Source of the DNA: Pedobacter sp. KBS0701
Lineage (GTDB): Bacteria > Bacteroidota > Bacteroidia > Sphingobacteriales > Sphingobacteriaceae
DNA length: 64,000 bases
Assembly: GCF_005938645.2 (NCBI RefSeq)
Contig: NZ_CP042171.1
Location: 3,348,001 to 3,412,000 of the forward strand
Direction: 5' to 3'
The position numbers and the translations under genes are program-made. The notes beneath the pieces were generated by a model. That model did no database searches, was not told the origin of the DNA, and saw only the letters and a list, made by a program, of their open reading frames with translations. Below, in pieces: positions 26,001-35,621 of the stretch. Numbering within the stretch: position 1 is the first letter of the stretch; the number at the start of each line of letters is the position of its first letter.

Positions 26001-26481
26001 TATCGTGGTGTTTAAAGTGTTTATTCGATTTTAATTTCAATTCATTTAGCTCTTTCGCTACATCTATCGAATGTGAGCAATGAATATCGGCCTCTTTTTT
26101 GGCAAGTGTAGCAATCGTAACGTAAAATTTATGTAACTGATCCAGTTCCTTTTCACTCAGGTCTTCAATATCTACCATCCGGTTACTTGCCCCCTGTTGT
26201 GCTGCAATCAGTTCATTCAGTTTTAACTGAATGGCCTTACCATCTTTATTCTGCGCTTTCTGAATCAGGAAAACCATTAAAAACGTAATAATTGTTGTGC
26301 CTGTATTAATCACCAACTGCCAGGTTTCAGAATAATTAAACAGAGGGCCGGTTACTGCCCAAATAATTACAATAGCGGTTGCCGCAATAAATGCAACAGA
26401 ACTACCGGTAAACTTGGTTGCCGCATTGGCAAATTTCTCGAAAAAATTATTTCTTTTGGTATCGTTTTTAGATTTTGCCAT
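25975..26481 (-). CDS. Low-affinity iron permease-family membrane protein
   Basis: A 168-residue protein (start at MAKSKN) of the family named after fungal low-affinity iron permease. It has two membrane helices (about residues 25-45 and 53-72) after a basic N-terminus and then a helical soluble tail with QNKDGKAIQLKLNELI, typical for the bacterial members. Iron transport has not been shown for bacterial versions. The reading frame is open upstream to 26544, but the ATG at 26481 starts a typical short basic leader. It overlaps the GNAT gene by 26 bases. Confidence 0.8.
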   Translation of the reverse strand: MAKSKNDTKRNNFFEKFANAATKFTGSSVAFIAATAIVIIWAVTGPLFNYSETWQLVINTGTTIITFLMVFLIQKAQNKDGKAIQLKLNELIAAQQGASNRMVDIEDLSEKELDQLHKFYVTIATLAKKEADIHCSHSIDVAKELNELKLKSNKHFKHHDNESARSKS

Positions 26482-26517
26482 TACAATTTGTTTGATTAAA
26501 TATACCATAAAACAAAC

Positions 26518-26553
26518 AAAAGCGCCATAAGTTTTTAAACCCATGGCGCTTTT
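26518..26553 (-). terminator. Bidirectional hairpin terminator below fbaA
   Basis: An 11-bp perfect stem (AAAAGCGCCAT with ATGGCGCTTTT) and a 14-base loop. On the minus strand it follows the fbaA stop by about 70 bases. Confidence 0.7.
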
Positions 26554-26620
26554 GCTTAATTATTGAATGATTGATTTTTGAATGATTGAATGAAAATCCA
26601 ATCTTCTAAACCAACCGAAC

Positions 26621-27700
26621 TTACAACTTATCGTTAACGTTGATACAGTTCAGATCTTCGAAAGCGGCAGTTAAACGCTTTACGAAAGTTTCTTCACCTT
26701 TACGTAACCAAACGCGTGGGTCGTAATATTTTTTATTTGGTTTATCATCGCCATCAGGGTTACCAATCTGGCCTTGAAGATAAGCTTCATTCTTTTTGTA
26801 ATATTCTAAAATACCTTCCCAAAATGCCCATTGCATGTCAGTATCGATATTCATTTTAATTGCACCATAAGAAATTGCCTCTCTGATTTCTTCCTGAGTA
26901 GAACCAGAACCACCGTGAAATACGAAATTGATCGGTTTCTCTGCAGTTAAACTGAATTTTTCTTTGATGAAATCCTGAGAGTTCTTCAAAATTACCGGTT
27001 GCAATTTTACGTTACCTGGTTTATAAACACCGTGTACGTTACCAAAAGCAGCAGCAACAGTAAAACGAGGAGAAACTTTGCTCAATTCTTCATAAGCATA
27101 AGCCACTTCGCTAGGCTGGGTATATAATTTAGAACTGTCAACATCACTATTGTCAACACCATCTTCTTCACCGCCGGTAACACCAAGCTCAATTTCGATG
27201 GTCATGTTCATTTTCGCCATGCGCGCTAAGTATTTAGCAGAAATTTCCATGTTTTCTTCGATCGATTCTTCCGATAAATCCAACATGTGTGATGAAAACA
27301 AAGGTTTTCCGGTCTCAGCAAAGAATTTTTCACCGTGGTCTAAAAGTCCATCAATCCAAGGCAATAATTTTTTAGCGGCGTGGTCGGTATGTAAAACCAC
27401 GGCAACACCATAATGCTCTGCCAATAAATGTACATGTTTAGCAGCCGATACAGCGCCTAAAATACATGCTTGCAATTTCTCATTATCTAATGATTTACCA
27501 GCATAAAACTGCGCACCTCCGTTAGACAATTGAATCATAACAGGCGAATTTACTGCCTTAGCAGTTTCCAATACCGCATTAACCGTATTGGTACCGGTTA
27601 CGTTTACTGCTGGTAAAGCAAACTGATGTTTTTTAGCCTGCTCAAACAATTCTTGAACGGCATCTCCGTAAATTACGCCTTTGTAGCCTTTTAAACTCAT
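26621..27700 (-). CDS. fbaA: Class II fructose-bisphosphate aldolase
   Basis: A 359-residue class IIA aldolase like E. coli FbaA. Zinc and active-site motifs are recognisable: VVLHTDHAAKK with the catalytic Asp and zinc His, GVTGGEEDGVDN as active-site loop, FGNVHGVY and FHGGSGS for phosphate binding. It splits fructose 1,6-bisphosphate in glycolysis and runs the reverse in gluconeogenesis. The gene appears to be a single transcription unit with its own promoter (27723-27751). Confidence 0.97.
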   Translation of the reverse strand: MSLKGYKGVIYGDAVQELFEQAKKHQFALPAVNVTGTNTVNAVLETAKAVNSPVMIQLSNGGAQFYAGKSLDNEKLQACILGAVSAAKHVHLLAEHYGVAVVLHTDHAAKKLLPWIDGLLDHGEKFFAETGKPLFSSHMLDLSEESIEENMEISAKYLARMAKMNMTIEIELGVTGGEEDGVDNSDVDSSKLYTQPSEVAYAYEELSKVSPRFTVAAAFGNVHGVYKPGNVKLQPVILKNSQDFIKEKFSLTAEKPINFVFHGGSGSTQEEIREAISYGAIKMNIDTDMQWAFWEGILEYYKKNEAYLQGQIGNPDGDDKPNKKYYDPRVWLRKGEETFVKRLTAAFEDLNCINVNDKL

Positions 27701-27722
27701 TTCTTGTTAATTTTATTAAGTC

Positions 27723-27751
27723 CGAAGTTATAAAAAAAAATAACATTCCAA
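27723..27751 (-). promoter_or_regulatory. Candidate fbaA promoter
   Basis: On the minus strand TTG (27751-27749) is 18 bases upstream of TAACTTCG (27730-27723), a one-mismatch match to the -7 box TAnnTTTG. Spacing is right for Bacteroidota sigma-70. Confidence 0.55.
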
Positions 27752-27853
27752 GCTTTTGTAACAACAGAATTATTTGCCTAATAGCAAAATAAAGCCTATT
27801 TAGTGTAAAAAACACATTATCCTTAGTGTAAAAAAGACACACTTCTAGAAATA

Positions 27854-27921
27854 ATCAAATCACAATGATCAATTATCAAACCTTACTAAACGCCAAGTAG
27901 GTTTGATAATTGTGATTTGAT
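27854..27921. repeat. Long bulged hairpin between fbaA and accD
   Basis: Inner stem: AATTATCAAACCT (27871-27883) with its complement at 27899-27911. Outer stem: ATCAAATCAC (27854-27863) with GTGATTTGAT (27912-27921), separated by a seven-base bulge on the left side. It may end or regulate either divergent gene, although it is closer to accD. Confidence 0.75.
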
Positions 27922-27987
27922 CATTGGTAATTCTTTATCTTAATTTTATTTTTCGTTTCTTTGCAATCCAATTCTTCAAAAAATTAT

Positions 27988-28833
27988 ATGGCTTGGTTTA
28001 AAAGAGAGAATAAAGGTATCATTACCACAACAGAAGAGAAAAAAGAAGCACCAGATGGTTTGTGGAATAAATGTCCAAATTGTAAGAAACCGCTACATCA
28101 GGCAGAACTTCAGGAAAACAAATACGTTTGTCATTACTGTAATTACCACCTGAGAGTAGGCTCAAAAGAATATTTTGAGGTCTTATTTGATAATAACGAA
28201 TTTAAAGAGCTGTTCCCTAACTTAACATCAGGCGACCCTTTAAACTTCAACGACAACAAACCTTATACCGATAGAATTAAAGAAAGTCAGGCTAAAACCG
28301 GCTTAAAAGATGCTATCCGGGCAGGTGTTGGTAAAATTGAAGGTCAGGATCTTGTTATTGCCTGTATGGATTTCGCTTTCATCGGCGGCTCAATGGGTTC
28401 GGTTGTGGGTGAGAAAATTGCACGTTCAATCGATTATAGCATCAAACATAAAGTTCCATTTTTGATGATTTCTAAATCAGGTGGTGCACGGATGATGGAA
28501 GCTGCATTCTCATTAATGCAAATGGCTAAAACTTCAGCTAAACTGGCTTTATTAGGTCAGGCTAAAGTTCCATACATCTCTCTATTAACCGATCCAACTA
28601 CAGGCGGCGTAACGGCCTCTTATGCCATGCTCGGCGATATCAACATTGCCGAACCAGGCGCTTTGATCGGTTTTGCCGGTCCGAGGGTAATTAAAGAAAC
28701 CATTAAAAAAGATTTACCAAAAGGTTTCCAAACTTCAGAATTCGTTCTGGAACATGGTTTCCTTGATTTTATTGTAGATAGAAGAGCCATGAAAGCTAAA
28801 TTGGGCGCTTTTATCAAAATGATGAATAACTAG
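27988..28833 (+). CDS. accD: Acetyl-CoA carboxylase carboxyltransferase subunit beta
   Basis: A 281-residue protein from the ATG at 27988; an in-frame TTG at 27961 is less likely. The zinc ribbon has Cys29, Cys32, Cys48 and Cys51. The carboxyltransferase part carries [11 protein letters not shown] and [11 protein letters not shown], typical of AccD. With AccA it transfers the carboxyl group from biotin to acetyl-CoA, the first step in fatty-acid synthesis. No other acc gene is in the window. Confidence 0.96.
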   Translation: MAWFKRENKGIITTTEEKKEAPDGLWNKCPNCKKPLHQAELQENKYVCHYCNYHLRVGSKEYFEVLFDNNEFKELFPNLTSGDPLNFNDNKPYTDRIKESQAKTGLKDAIRAGVGKIEGQDLVIACMDFAFIGGSMGSVVGEKIARSIDYSIKHKVPFLMISKSGGARMMEAAFSLMQMAKTSAKLALLGQAKVPYISLLTDPTTGGVTASYAMLGDINIAEPGALIGFAGPRVIKETIKKDLPKGFQTSEFVLEHGFLDFIVDRRAMKAKLGAFIKMMNN

Positions 28834-29472
28834 TCTGGTTCAATAGTTCATTGGTCATTTGTTCATTAGTACAAGTTGCCTAGTAAACAAATAAACTATA
28901 ATAAGAAAATCAGGGCTTGAAGAACTTCGGTTAATTCAGTCCTGCTTTTTGCTTCAAGTCCTCGTTACACTCCGGTTTTTCCGCGGCAATCAGGTTTAGT
29001 TTACATGGGCCAGTGGTTCTTTTGAGGAGTACTCCCACCCAAAGCGTTAAACCACCCTGCCCTGCGGGCACCCCTCCAATAGATGGGAATAAAAAACGCC
29101 ACAAATTTTTCTTAGTTTTCGTTTAACCAAACTAAAAAATCAGCAAATTATTAGAATCAGATTATACAAATGGTATGGCTCTGCAGCACTAGCTGAGTAT
29201 TTGCCTTTTCATGATAAGATCCAGAAGAGTATTTTTTAAGGTTTGTTTGCCACGGAATCACTGAAGGCACGGAGAAGTTAACATAGTGAGGTCAAATGTT
29301 ACCACCTGACCTTTTGGCTTTGTTAACCATTAAGATCAGCTATTGTCAGTTGGTAATAACTGACTCCACAGTGGGCTGCTGATACCAACTCCTGCAACAT
29401 TTCCATTAACATACCACAATCCTACTCCTCATTTCATAAATTAGTGCATCAAATAATCAACCCTAACTAATT
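28834..29472. other. Intergenic mosaic between accD and M28 peptidase
   Basis: No gene is supported. It contains a CATTRGTT-type heptad/octad tract (28841-28872), a CAGGTTTA-family copy (28917-29005) and a single CCACGGAATCACTGA motif (29252-29266). The rest is unremarkable. Confidence 0.6.
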
Positions 29473-31020
29473 ATGAATAAAAAACTACTATTTTCTGCAC
29501 TATTCCTTTGCGCTTCGGCGAGTGTTTTTGCACAAGACAAAAAAATAATCGAAAATATTGTTAAAGAAGTAAATGAAAACTCTCAATTAGAGAAACTCGC
29601 GCACGAATTGCTTGATGTTGTTGGTCCGCGTTTGGTTGGTTCGCCACAAATGAAACAGGCCAATGATTGGGCAGTTAAAAAATACAGTGATTGGGGCATC
29701 TCTGCCAAAAATGAAAAATGGGGCGAATGGGCAGGCTGGGAAAGAGGCATTACCCATATCGATCTGGTAAGTCCACGGGTACGCACTTTAGAAGGTACAC
29801 AATTGGCCTGGAGCCCATCGACCAATGGTAAAGCCATTAATGCAGAAGCGATTATCCTTCCAGAAATTACTGATTCGGTATCTTTTCAGAAATGGTTACC
29901 CAATGTAAAAGGTAAAATTGTTTTAATTTCCATGAACCAACTTTCTGGCCGACCAGAAAAAAACTGGGAAGAATTTGCCACAAAAGACCTTTTTGAAAAG
30001 TTTAAAAAAGAAAAAGCTGATGCTACCAAAGCATGGGCAGCAAGTCTAACTAAAACAGGCCTAACTACTAAAACACTTCCCGTAGCTTTAGAAAATGCAG
30101 GTGCAGTAGCTGTGGTAATCAATAACTGGTCGCAGGGTTTTGGTGTAGATAAAATTTTTGGTGCAAATACCACAAAAGTACCAACTTTGGATTTATCAGT
30201 TGAAGATTACGGTTTAGTTTACCGTTTGGCCTTAAATGGCAACAAGCCTAAGCTTAAAATCGAGGCAAATTCGAAGAAATTAGGCGCTGTACCTACTTTT
30301 AATACCATCGCTGAAATTAAAGGCACACAAAAGCCAAATGAATATGTGATGCTTTCGGCACACTTCGATTCGTGGGATGGCGCAAGCGGCGCTACGGATA
30401 ATGGCTCAGGAACAATTTTGATGATGGAAGCCATGCGCATTCTAAAGAAAATTTATCCTAATCCAAAACGCACTATTTTGGTTGGCCATTGGGGGAGTGA
30501 AGAACAGGGTTTAAATGGTTCAAGGGCTTTTGTAGAAGATCATCCGGAGATTGTGAATAACCTTCAGGCTTTGTTTAACCAGGATAACGGAACAGGTCGT
30601 GTGGTTAACATTGGCGGACAAGGATTTGCTAAATCAAAGGATTACATTACCCGTTGGCTGGCAGCAGTACCGGATACGATTAAAAACCAGATCAAAACCA
30701 GTTTCCCGGGAACACCGGGTGCAGGTGGGTCAGATTTCGCGTCATTTGTAGCTGCCGGAGCATTGGGTTATTCGTTAAGTTCTACGAGTTGGGATTATGG
30801 AACATATACATGGCACACCAACCGTGATAGTTACGACAAATTGGTTTTCGATGAGATCAGAAGCAATGTGCTTCTGGCCGCCATCATGGTTTATATGGCT
30901 TGTGAAGATCCAGAAAAAACTTCAAATGAAAAAGCAACCGATCTACCTGTAAACGAGCGTACCGGCAAACCAGCAATCTGGCCAGTACAAACTAAATCGA
31001 ACAGAAAAGGTGGGTTGTAG
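29473..31020 (+). CDS. Exported M28-family zinc aminopeptidase
   Basis: A 515-residue secreted peptidase with a signal peptide ending near residue 20 (SVFAQ). A PA-like domain occupies about residues 110-270. The zinc site is visible as His297 and Asp309 in HFDSWDGASGATDNGSG, with GHWGSEEQGLNGSRAF and GGSDFASF further on as catalytic Glu pair and third-ligand region. It likely trims peptides in the periplasm or outside. The next gene lies on the opposite strand, and downstream DNA is occupied by a MITE-like element. Confidence 0.9.
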   Translation: MNKKLLFSALFLCASASVFAQDKKIIENIVKEVNENSQLEKLAHELLDVVGPRLVGSPQMKQANDWAVKKYSDWGISAKNEKWGEWAGWERGITHIDLVSPRVRTLEGTQLAWSPSTNGKAINAEAIILPEITDSVSFQKWLPNVKGKIVLISMNQLSGRPEKNWEEFATKDLFEKFKKEKADATKAWAASLTKTGLTTKTLPVALENAGAVAVVINNWSQGFGVDKIFGANTTKVPTLDLSVEDYGLVYRLALNGNKPKLKIEANSKKLGAVPTFNTIAEIKGTQKPNEYVMLSAHFDSWDGASGATDNGSGTILMMEAMRILKKIYPNPKRTILVGHWGSEEQGLNGSRAFVEDHPEIVNNLQALFNQDNGTGRVVNIGGQGFAKSKDYITRWLAAVPDTIKNQIKTSFPGTPGAGGSDFASFVAAGALGYSLSSTSWDYGTYTWHTNRDSYDKLVFDEIRSNVLLAAIMVYMACEDPEKTSNEKATDLPVNERTGKPAIWPVQTKSNRKGGL

Positions 31021-31043
31021 GTAAGAATTTTGAATTGATTTGT

Positions 31044-31240
31044 AAAGAGGCTGTCTCAAAAGTCTCTTTTTCAAAAGTTGTGCAAAATAAAATTTGTCTC
31101 AAATCTTTAATAAGACGAAAAAGGGCAATTTTCTAAATTGAAAATTGCCCTTTTTACATTCGAGTCTGACCATTTTTGGTATTCTGCCAAATTAAATTCC
31201 GAGAAGGCTGTCTTGTTTTTATTTTTGAGACAGCCTCTTT
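31044..31240. mobile_element. MITE-like element with 18-bp perfect terminal repeats
   Basis: AAAGAGGCTGTCTCAAAA at 31044-31061 and its exact complement at 31223-31240 bound 197 bases with no coding capacity. Both ends are flanked by TTGT (31040-31043, 31241-31244), a probable 4-bp target duplication. Its centre holds a 16-bp perfect hairpin. Confidence 0.85.
31118..31155. terminator. Bidirectional terminator hairpin in the MITE
   Basis: AAAAAGGGCAATTTTC pairs perfectly with 31140-31155 around a six-base loop; both strands end in five T. It may serve as terminator for the M28 gene and for cydB. Confidence 0.75.
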
Positions 31241-31253
31241 TTGTCACCTCGGA

Positions 31254-31364
31254 TCGTCATTTCAAGCGGAGTACAACGCAGTCTAGAACCACTGAGTGCT
31301 CAGCGAAGCTAAATCTATCGAGATAGATTTCTCCATTCCACTGCGTTCCAGTCGAAATGACGAC
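31254..31364. repeat. REP-like hairpin element
   Basis: CGTCATTTCAAGCGGAGT and the matching GTCGAAATGACGACG arm, directly beside the right end of the MITE, with an internal ATCTATCGAGATAGAT palindrome. Confidence 0.85.
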
Positions 31365-31385
31365 GTTTTTGATTGACATCAATGC

Positions 31386-32390
31386 CTACTCCTCTTTCTT
31401 CTGAAACTTATAAAACAAATACCCTAGAAAAGGTAATATCAGAACACTTCCTAGTAAAAGGGCTAAACCCAAACTGTAAATGGTTTTTTCTGGTCCAGCG
31501 GTTTCCAATAGCGAGATTGCGTCTCCGCTTTTTAAACGGATAAAATTAGGGAAATGGGCATAACTAATCGCCAGAAGGATCATCGTTACCTGGAAGCCTG
31601 CTAAAACGCGTAAAATCTTGGTTTTGCCTTTAATCAACAAGTACCATAATAAAATAAGCGATAAACTCGCCAGAACAATGGCCGATAAGCCCACATTACT
31701 CTTGAAAACCCAATCGATCAATGGAATTTTATCGCGTTGTGCGGCAATAAATACCATGGCACCAAAAACTACCGCAGCGATATTCATAAATTCGGCTTTT
31801 TTAATAAAGCGGCGTTTATCATGATATTCATCCGTTTCACCAATAAGATAGATCGCTGCCAGAAAACCACAAAGCGCCACTGTAAAGAAACCTACAGCGA
31901 TTGAAAACCAATTTAACCAGCCCGATATATAGGCCGTATAAAAATCAGTCGCCTGTGTATCGATATGGCCAGAAATTAAGCTTCCGGCAATGATGCCTAA
32001 GAATAAAGCGGTAACAAAGCTCGAATACCTGAAAATGCGGTTGTACAGCCACTGCATATCATCTTTTACAGCATCATAATGGCGGAATACAAAGGCAGTA
32101 CCACGGGCAATAATCCCGATGAGCATAATGGCCAAAGGGATATGCAGGTAAACCGACATGGTGGTATAAATATGTGGGAAACCCACAAAGAGGATCACAA
32201 TAGCAATAATCAGCCACATGTGGTTGGCTTCCCAAACCGGACCAATGGCCTGGTACATGGTCTTACGGGTTTTACTTCTGTTTTTTGTTGAAGTAAACAA
32301 CTCGATAATCCCAGCCCCAAAATCGGCCCCACCCAATAAAAAGTAGAGCAGAATGGCCATGCATAAAAATGTAATTACCACATCTTTCAT
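31386..32390 (-). CDS. cydB: Cytochrome bd oxidase subunit II
   Basis: A 334-residue membrane protein with eight or nine hydrophobic segments, beginning MKDVVITFLCMAILLYFLLGGADFG. The GGADFGAG and WEANHMWLI motifs are typical of CydB. With CydA it forms the high-affinity quinol oxidase used at low oxygen. It follows cydA on the minus strand after about 110 bases that hold an imperfect CCACAGAT inverted pair. The length is a little shorter than E. coli CydB. Confidence 0.94.
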   Translation of the reverse strand: MKDVVITFLCMAILLYFLLGGADFGAGIIELFTSTKNRSKTRKTMYQAIGPVWEANHMWLIIAIVILFVGFPHIYTTMSVYLHIPLAIMLIGIIARGTAFVFRHYDAVKDDMQWLYNRIFRYSSFVTALFLGIIAGSLISGHIDTQATDFYTAYISGWLNWFSIAVGFFTVALCGFLAAIYLIGETDEYHDKRRFIKKAEFMNIAAVVFGAMVFIAAQRDKIPLIDWVFKSNVGLSAIVLASLSLILLWYLLIKGKTKILRVLAGFQVTMILLAISYAHFPNFIRLKSGDAISLLETAGPEKTIYSLGLALLLGSVLILPFLGYLFYKFQKKEE

Positions 32391-32404
32391 AATTTATTTT
32401 TTTG

Positions 32405-32494
32405 CCACAGATTTATACAGATGAATACAGATTTCAAAGAAGTTAAGCAACATACATCAAAATTTTTATCCGTGTTCATCCTTTTTATCTGTGG
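32405..32494. repeat. CCACAGAT inverted pair between cydA and cydB
   Basis: CCACAGAT (32405-32412) with ATACAGAT repeats inward, facing ATCTGTGG (32487-32494). The same word recurs singly near 33970 and, diverged, near 52918 and 53090. Confidence 0.6.
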
Positions 32495-32498
32495 TTAA

Positions 32499-33818
32499 TT
32501 AATTCGTTTCAGATTTATTATAGAGCACAGGTACCATTTTAATCTGTCGGTAAAGTAAAAACGTTACGATAATGCTTAGCGACACATAGATTGCCGAAAA
32601 GATGTAAAATGAGTAAGCAATACCTGGCATGGGCGTAACCGCATCCTTAGTACGCATAAGGCCATAAATAATCCATGGCTGCCTGCCAACCTCTGTAACG
32701 ACCCACCCCGCCTCTAAAGCGAGATAACCAAGCGGAATGGCGAAGACGAACAGCTTTAGTAGCCAACGATTTTCGGTTAAAGGTTTCTTTTTAAAAAGGA
32801 TAACGAAATAGGTTAAGGCTACCAAAAGCAGTAAGGTACCGATGCCTACCATAATCTGGAAAGCGTAATGGGTTATAGCGACTGGTGGATGTTCATTTTC
32901 CGGGATCTGATCCAGGCCCTTAACTTCGGCTTTAAAATCGCCATGTGCTAAAAAACTTAAAGCGCCTGGAATTTTGATCGCACCTTTTACCGTTTTATCT
33001 TTCTCGTTTACGATACCACCGATCAAAAGCGGAGCAGGTTTCTCGGTTTTATACAATGCTTCCATAGCAGCTAGCTTTGCAGGTTGACGTTTGGCTACGT
33101 CTTTTGCAGAGATATCGCCACTTAATGGCTGTAACAAAGCAGCAATGCAGGCAAATACAGCCGCTATTTTAAAGGCTTTTAAATGAAAATATGCATTTCT
33201 GTTTCGTAGGATCATTAAAGCATGTACACCAGCCACAGCAAAACCTGTAGCGGTAAATGCAGCCAAACACATGTGTAAAGCCTGACTAAACCAAGCTTTA
33301 TTAAACATGGCCTGTATAGGATCGATGTTGAGGTATTTTCCGTTTACAAAATCAAAACCCGCCGGACTGTTCATCCAGGCATTGGCAGCAACCACCAATA
33401 TCCCTGAGGCCAGTCCGCTCACCCCTACTACCATTCCTGTAAACCAGTGGAACCACTTATTCAATTTATTCCAACCGTAAAGAAAAAAACCAAGGGCAAT
33501 AGCTTCAATAAAAAAAGCTGTTCCTTCCAATGAAAAAGGCATTCCGAAGATGGGTCCGGCATGATCCATAAATTTTGGCCAAAGTAAACCCAATTCGAAC
33601 GATAACATAGTACCCGATACGGCTCCTGTGGCAAAAAAGATAGCTACCCCTTTACTCCAGGCTTTGGTGAGGTTTTTATATACCTCGTCGTTTGTTTTAA
33701 GCCATTTGTAGTGCGAAACGGCCATAAAGAAAGGCATCACCATGCCGATACAGGAAAAAATAATGTGAAAGCCTAATGATAAGGCCATTTGGGAACGGGC
33801 TGCTATAAAATCATCCAT
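32499..33818 (-). CDS. cydA: Cytochrome bd oxidase subunit I
   Basis: A 439-residue membrane protein, starting MDDFIAARSQMALSLGFHIIF with the heme-ligand His18. GRQPW (near residue 378) and many membrane helices are as expected. It is shorter than E. coli CydA (522), consistent with the short Q-loop class. It oxidises quinol and reduces oxygen with CydB, encoded next. A candidate -7 box lies 24-31 bases upstream of the start. Confidence 0.96.
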   Translation of the reverse strand: MDDFIAARSQMALSLGFHIIFSCIGMVMPFFMAVSHYKWLKTNDEVYKNLTKAWSKGVAIFFATGAVSGTMLSFELGLLWPKFMDHAGPIFGMPFSLEGTAFFIEAIALGFFLYGWNKLNKWFHWFTGMVVGVSGLASGILVVAANAWMNSPAGFDFVNGKYLNIDPIQAMFNKAWFSQALHMCLAAFTATGFAVAGVHALMILRNRNAYFHLKAFKIAAVFACIAALLQPLSGDISAKDVAKRQPAKLAAMEALYKTEKPAPLLIGGIVNEKDKTVKGAIKIPGALSFLAHGDFKAEVKGLDQIPENEHPPVAITHYAFQIMVGIGTLLLLVALTYFVILFKKKPLTENRWLLKLFVFAIPLGYLALEAGWVVTEVGRQPWIIYGLMRTKDAVTPMPGIAYSFYIFSAIYVSLSIIVTFLLYRQIKMVPVLYNKSETN

Positions 33819-33841
33819 GGGCTGTAGATTTTGAATGGTAA

Positions 33842-33849
33842 CAAATATA
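33842..33849 (-). promoter_or_regulatory. Candidate -7 box for cydAB
   Basis: The minus strand reads TATATTTG, an exact TAnnTTTG match, 24 bases upstream of the cydA start codon. A TTG at the usual distance was not found. Confidence 0.45.
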
Positions 33850-33994
33850 GTTGTTAATGATTAAAGCCTATGGTAATTCAATGACGTTGAAAGGATTATT
33901 TTAAATATAGAACGTTTATAAATTGAAAATAGATTTGGAGGGCTGTATTAAAAAAACGATAAATTTTTAGCCACAGATGAGCACAGAAGGATAT

Positions 33995-34101
33995 CGTCGT
34001 TTCAAGCGAAGTGCAACGCAGTCGAGAACCCGAAGGCTCTGCGAAGCAAAATCTGTCAAGACAGATCTCTCCATTCCGCTGCGCTTCAGTCAAGATGACG
34101 A
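33995..34101. repeat. REP-like hairpin element
   Basis: CGTCGTTTCAAGCGAAGTGC ... CATTCCGCTGCGCTTCAGTC ... GATGACGACG, with an internal CTGTCAAGACAG palindrome. Confidence 0.8.
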
Positions 34102-34122
34102 CTTTTCTTATGGAATATGAGA

Positions 34123-35022
34123 TTAAACTCCCTTCAATTCATCATAAGCAGCGGTTAGACTTCTTTCAATACCTTCTCCCTTCCATTCAGGTGCATTTGG
34201 GATTGTAGTCGTTTTTAAAATATCTTCTTTGCTTTTACCTGCTTTAATTTCGCCGCCCACAAAAGTCAAGAGGCTTTGGAGGTAATTTTGATAAGCTTTA
34301 ACGTCGGTTTTATTTCCGGTTACTTTTTCCGGATCAAGGCTATGTCCCCAGATAAATAAGGTATCGTTATCAAACTGGTTCTGGATCTTATCTAAAGCAG
34401 TAATCCAGTTGCCAATATGTGCACCATTTTCTCTATCAATATATGGAAATTTTCGATTGAAAACCAGATCGCCTACATGTACAATATTGGCATTTTCGAA
34501 ATGATAAACGGCATCGCCATTGGTATGCCCTGAACCGTAATAATAAGCTTTAATATTTTCATTGCCCACTTTCGCACTCCATTTTGTACCGAAAGTGGTA
34601 TCAGGCAAAAGCTGTTTATCTAAATTATTTGCTTTCTCAGCACCTCTTTTCTGGTTTACCAGCGAATTTTGGTGTGCAACCACTTTTTCGGCCAATCCTT
34701 TAAAAGAAACATTTCCGGCCGTATGATCGCCATGGTGATGCGTGTTGATCAAATATTTGAAAGGCTTTTCACCCAGTTTTCTCAACTCATCGATTACATG
34801 TGGTGCCGTAGTTGGGAACTGTGCATCTACCACCACAAAACCATTGCCCGAATTTAACCAGCCAATGGTTCCGCCCTGCTCGGTAAATATACCCACATCA
34901 TTACGAAGCGGTTTAAAATCATAAGCACGCAACAACTCTTGCTGCGCAAAAACATCCGTTTTATAAATTGAAAGCAGGGCCATGGCCAATGCCGAATTTT
35001 TGATAAAATTTCTTCTTTCCAT
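34123..35022 (-). CDS. Tat-exported metallo-beta-lactamase-fold hydrolase
   Basis: A 299-residue MBL-fold protein with an N-terminal RRNFIK twin-arginine motif followed by a hydrophobic stretch and FAQQ cleavage region, so it is probably exported folded by the Tat system. The zinc motif HHHGDH is at residues 95-100 (HxHxDH), with SGHTNGD and GHSLD supplying later ligands. It resembles glyoxalase-II-like and class-B-like hydrolases more than true beta-lactamases; the substrate is not known. Confidence 0.85.
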   Translation of the reverse strand: MERRNFIKNSALAMALLSIYKTDVFAQQELLRAYDFKPLRNDVGIFTEQGGTIGWLNSGNGFVVVDAQFPTTAPHVIDELRKLGEKPFKYLINTHHHGDHTAGNVSFKGLAEKVVAHQNSLVNQKRGAEKANNLDKQLLPDTTFGTKWSAKVGNENIKAYYYGSGHTNGDAVYHFENANIVHVGDLVFNRKFPYIDRENGAHIGNWITALDKIQNQFDNDTLFIWGHSLDPEKVTGNKTDVKAYQNYLQSLLTFVGGEIKAGKSKEDILKTTTIPNAPEWKGEGIERSLTAAYDELKGV

Positions 35023-35095
35023 TTTGAGATTAAGCTAAAAAACCACAGCAAATGCTGTGGCTTAAATTTAATAATTTAGATGCTGAAATAACAAA

Positions 35096-35299
35096 TTATA
35101 TACCCGAACCCGGTGTAGTACCTGGCTCATGCCCAGGACCAAAGGAATTATTCTTACGGTCTTTATCTTTGTTAAACAGATTGGTTGTTACTTTCGATGA
35201 TTTATTTTCATCTAAAGTTCTATCTTCTTTAATATCTTCTGCGGTTTTATCCAGTAAATCGTTCTCAACAACTTTACCTTTTTCTTTATTCGTTTCCAT
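35096..35299 (-). CDS. Small acidic-basic protein ending in a GxEPGTTPG motif
   Basis: A 67-residue Lys/Asp/Glu-rich protein without cysteines or membrane segments. Its last sixteen residues, SFGPGHEPGTTPGSGI, resemble the end of the 67-residue protein at 35622-35825 (SFGSIHELGKLPGAML). Both start METN and contain an NxFNK stretch at the same distance from the end. The equal length, shared ends and close position support a real paralogous pair. I do not recognise a function. Confidence 0.55.
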   Translation of the reverse strand: METNKEKGKVVENDLLDKTAEDIKEDRTLDENKSSKVTTNLFNKDKDRKNNSFGPGHEPGTTPGSGI

Positions 35300-35448
35300 A
35301 GTAATTGTAAATTGATATACTATAGGAACAACCTAAAAATAAGATTGTTTTTAATAGTTGTTTTTGGAATGGGTTTTAGTAAAAGAAAAATCTTATGGTT
35401 AGTGAGCCACCAATTAAACAGTTGAGTTTCATAGATTCTAATAATAAC

Positions 35449-35576
35449 GATGGCCATCTCAACTGAAACTGTGAAATTGAGAGATCTGTCAAGCAGATTT
35501 TGCTTCGCAGAGCCTTCGGGTTCTCGGCTACGTTGCACCCGATAGCTAGCTATCGGGTCCGCTCGAAAATGACGAT
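35449..35576. repeat. REP-like element with nested 20-bp palindrome
   Basis: Diverged left arm (GATGGCCATCTCAACTGAAA) and right arm ending CGAAAATGACGATG, with CCCGATAGCTAGCTATCGGG at 35538-35557 nested in the right half. Confidence 0.7.
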
Positions 35577-35621
35577 GCGGATGGAACTTCGCTACCAATT
35601 ACGACGTCTCCTGTTAAGATT

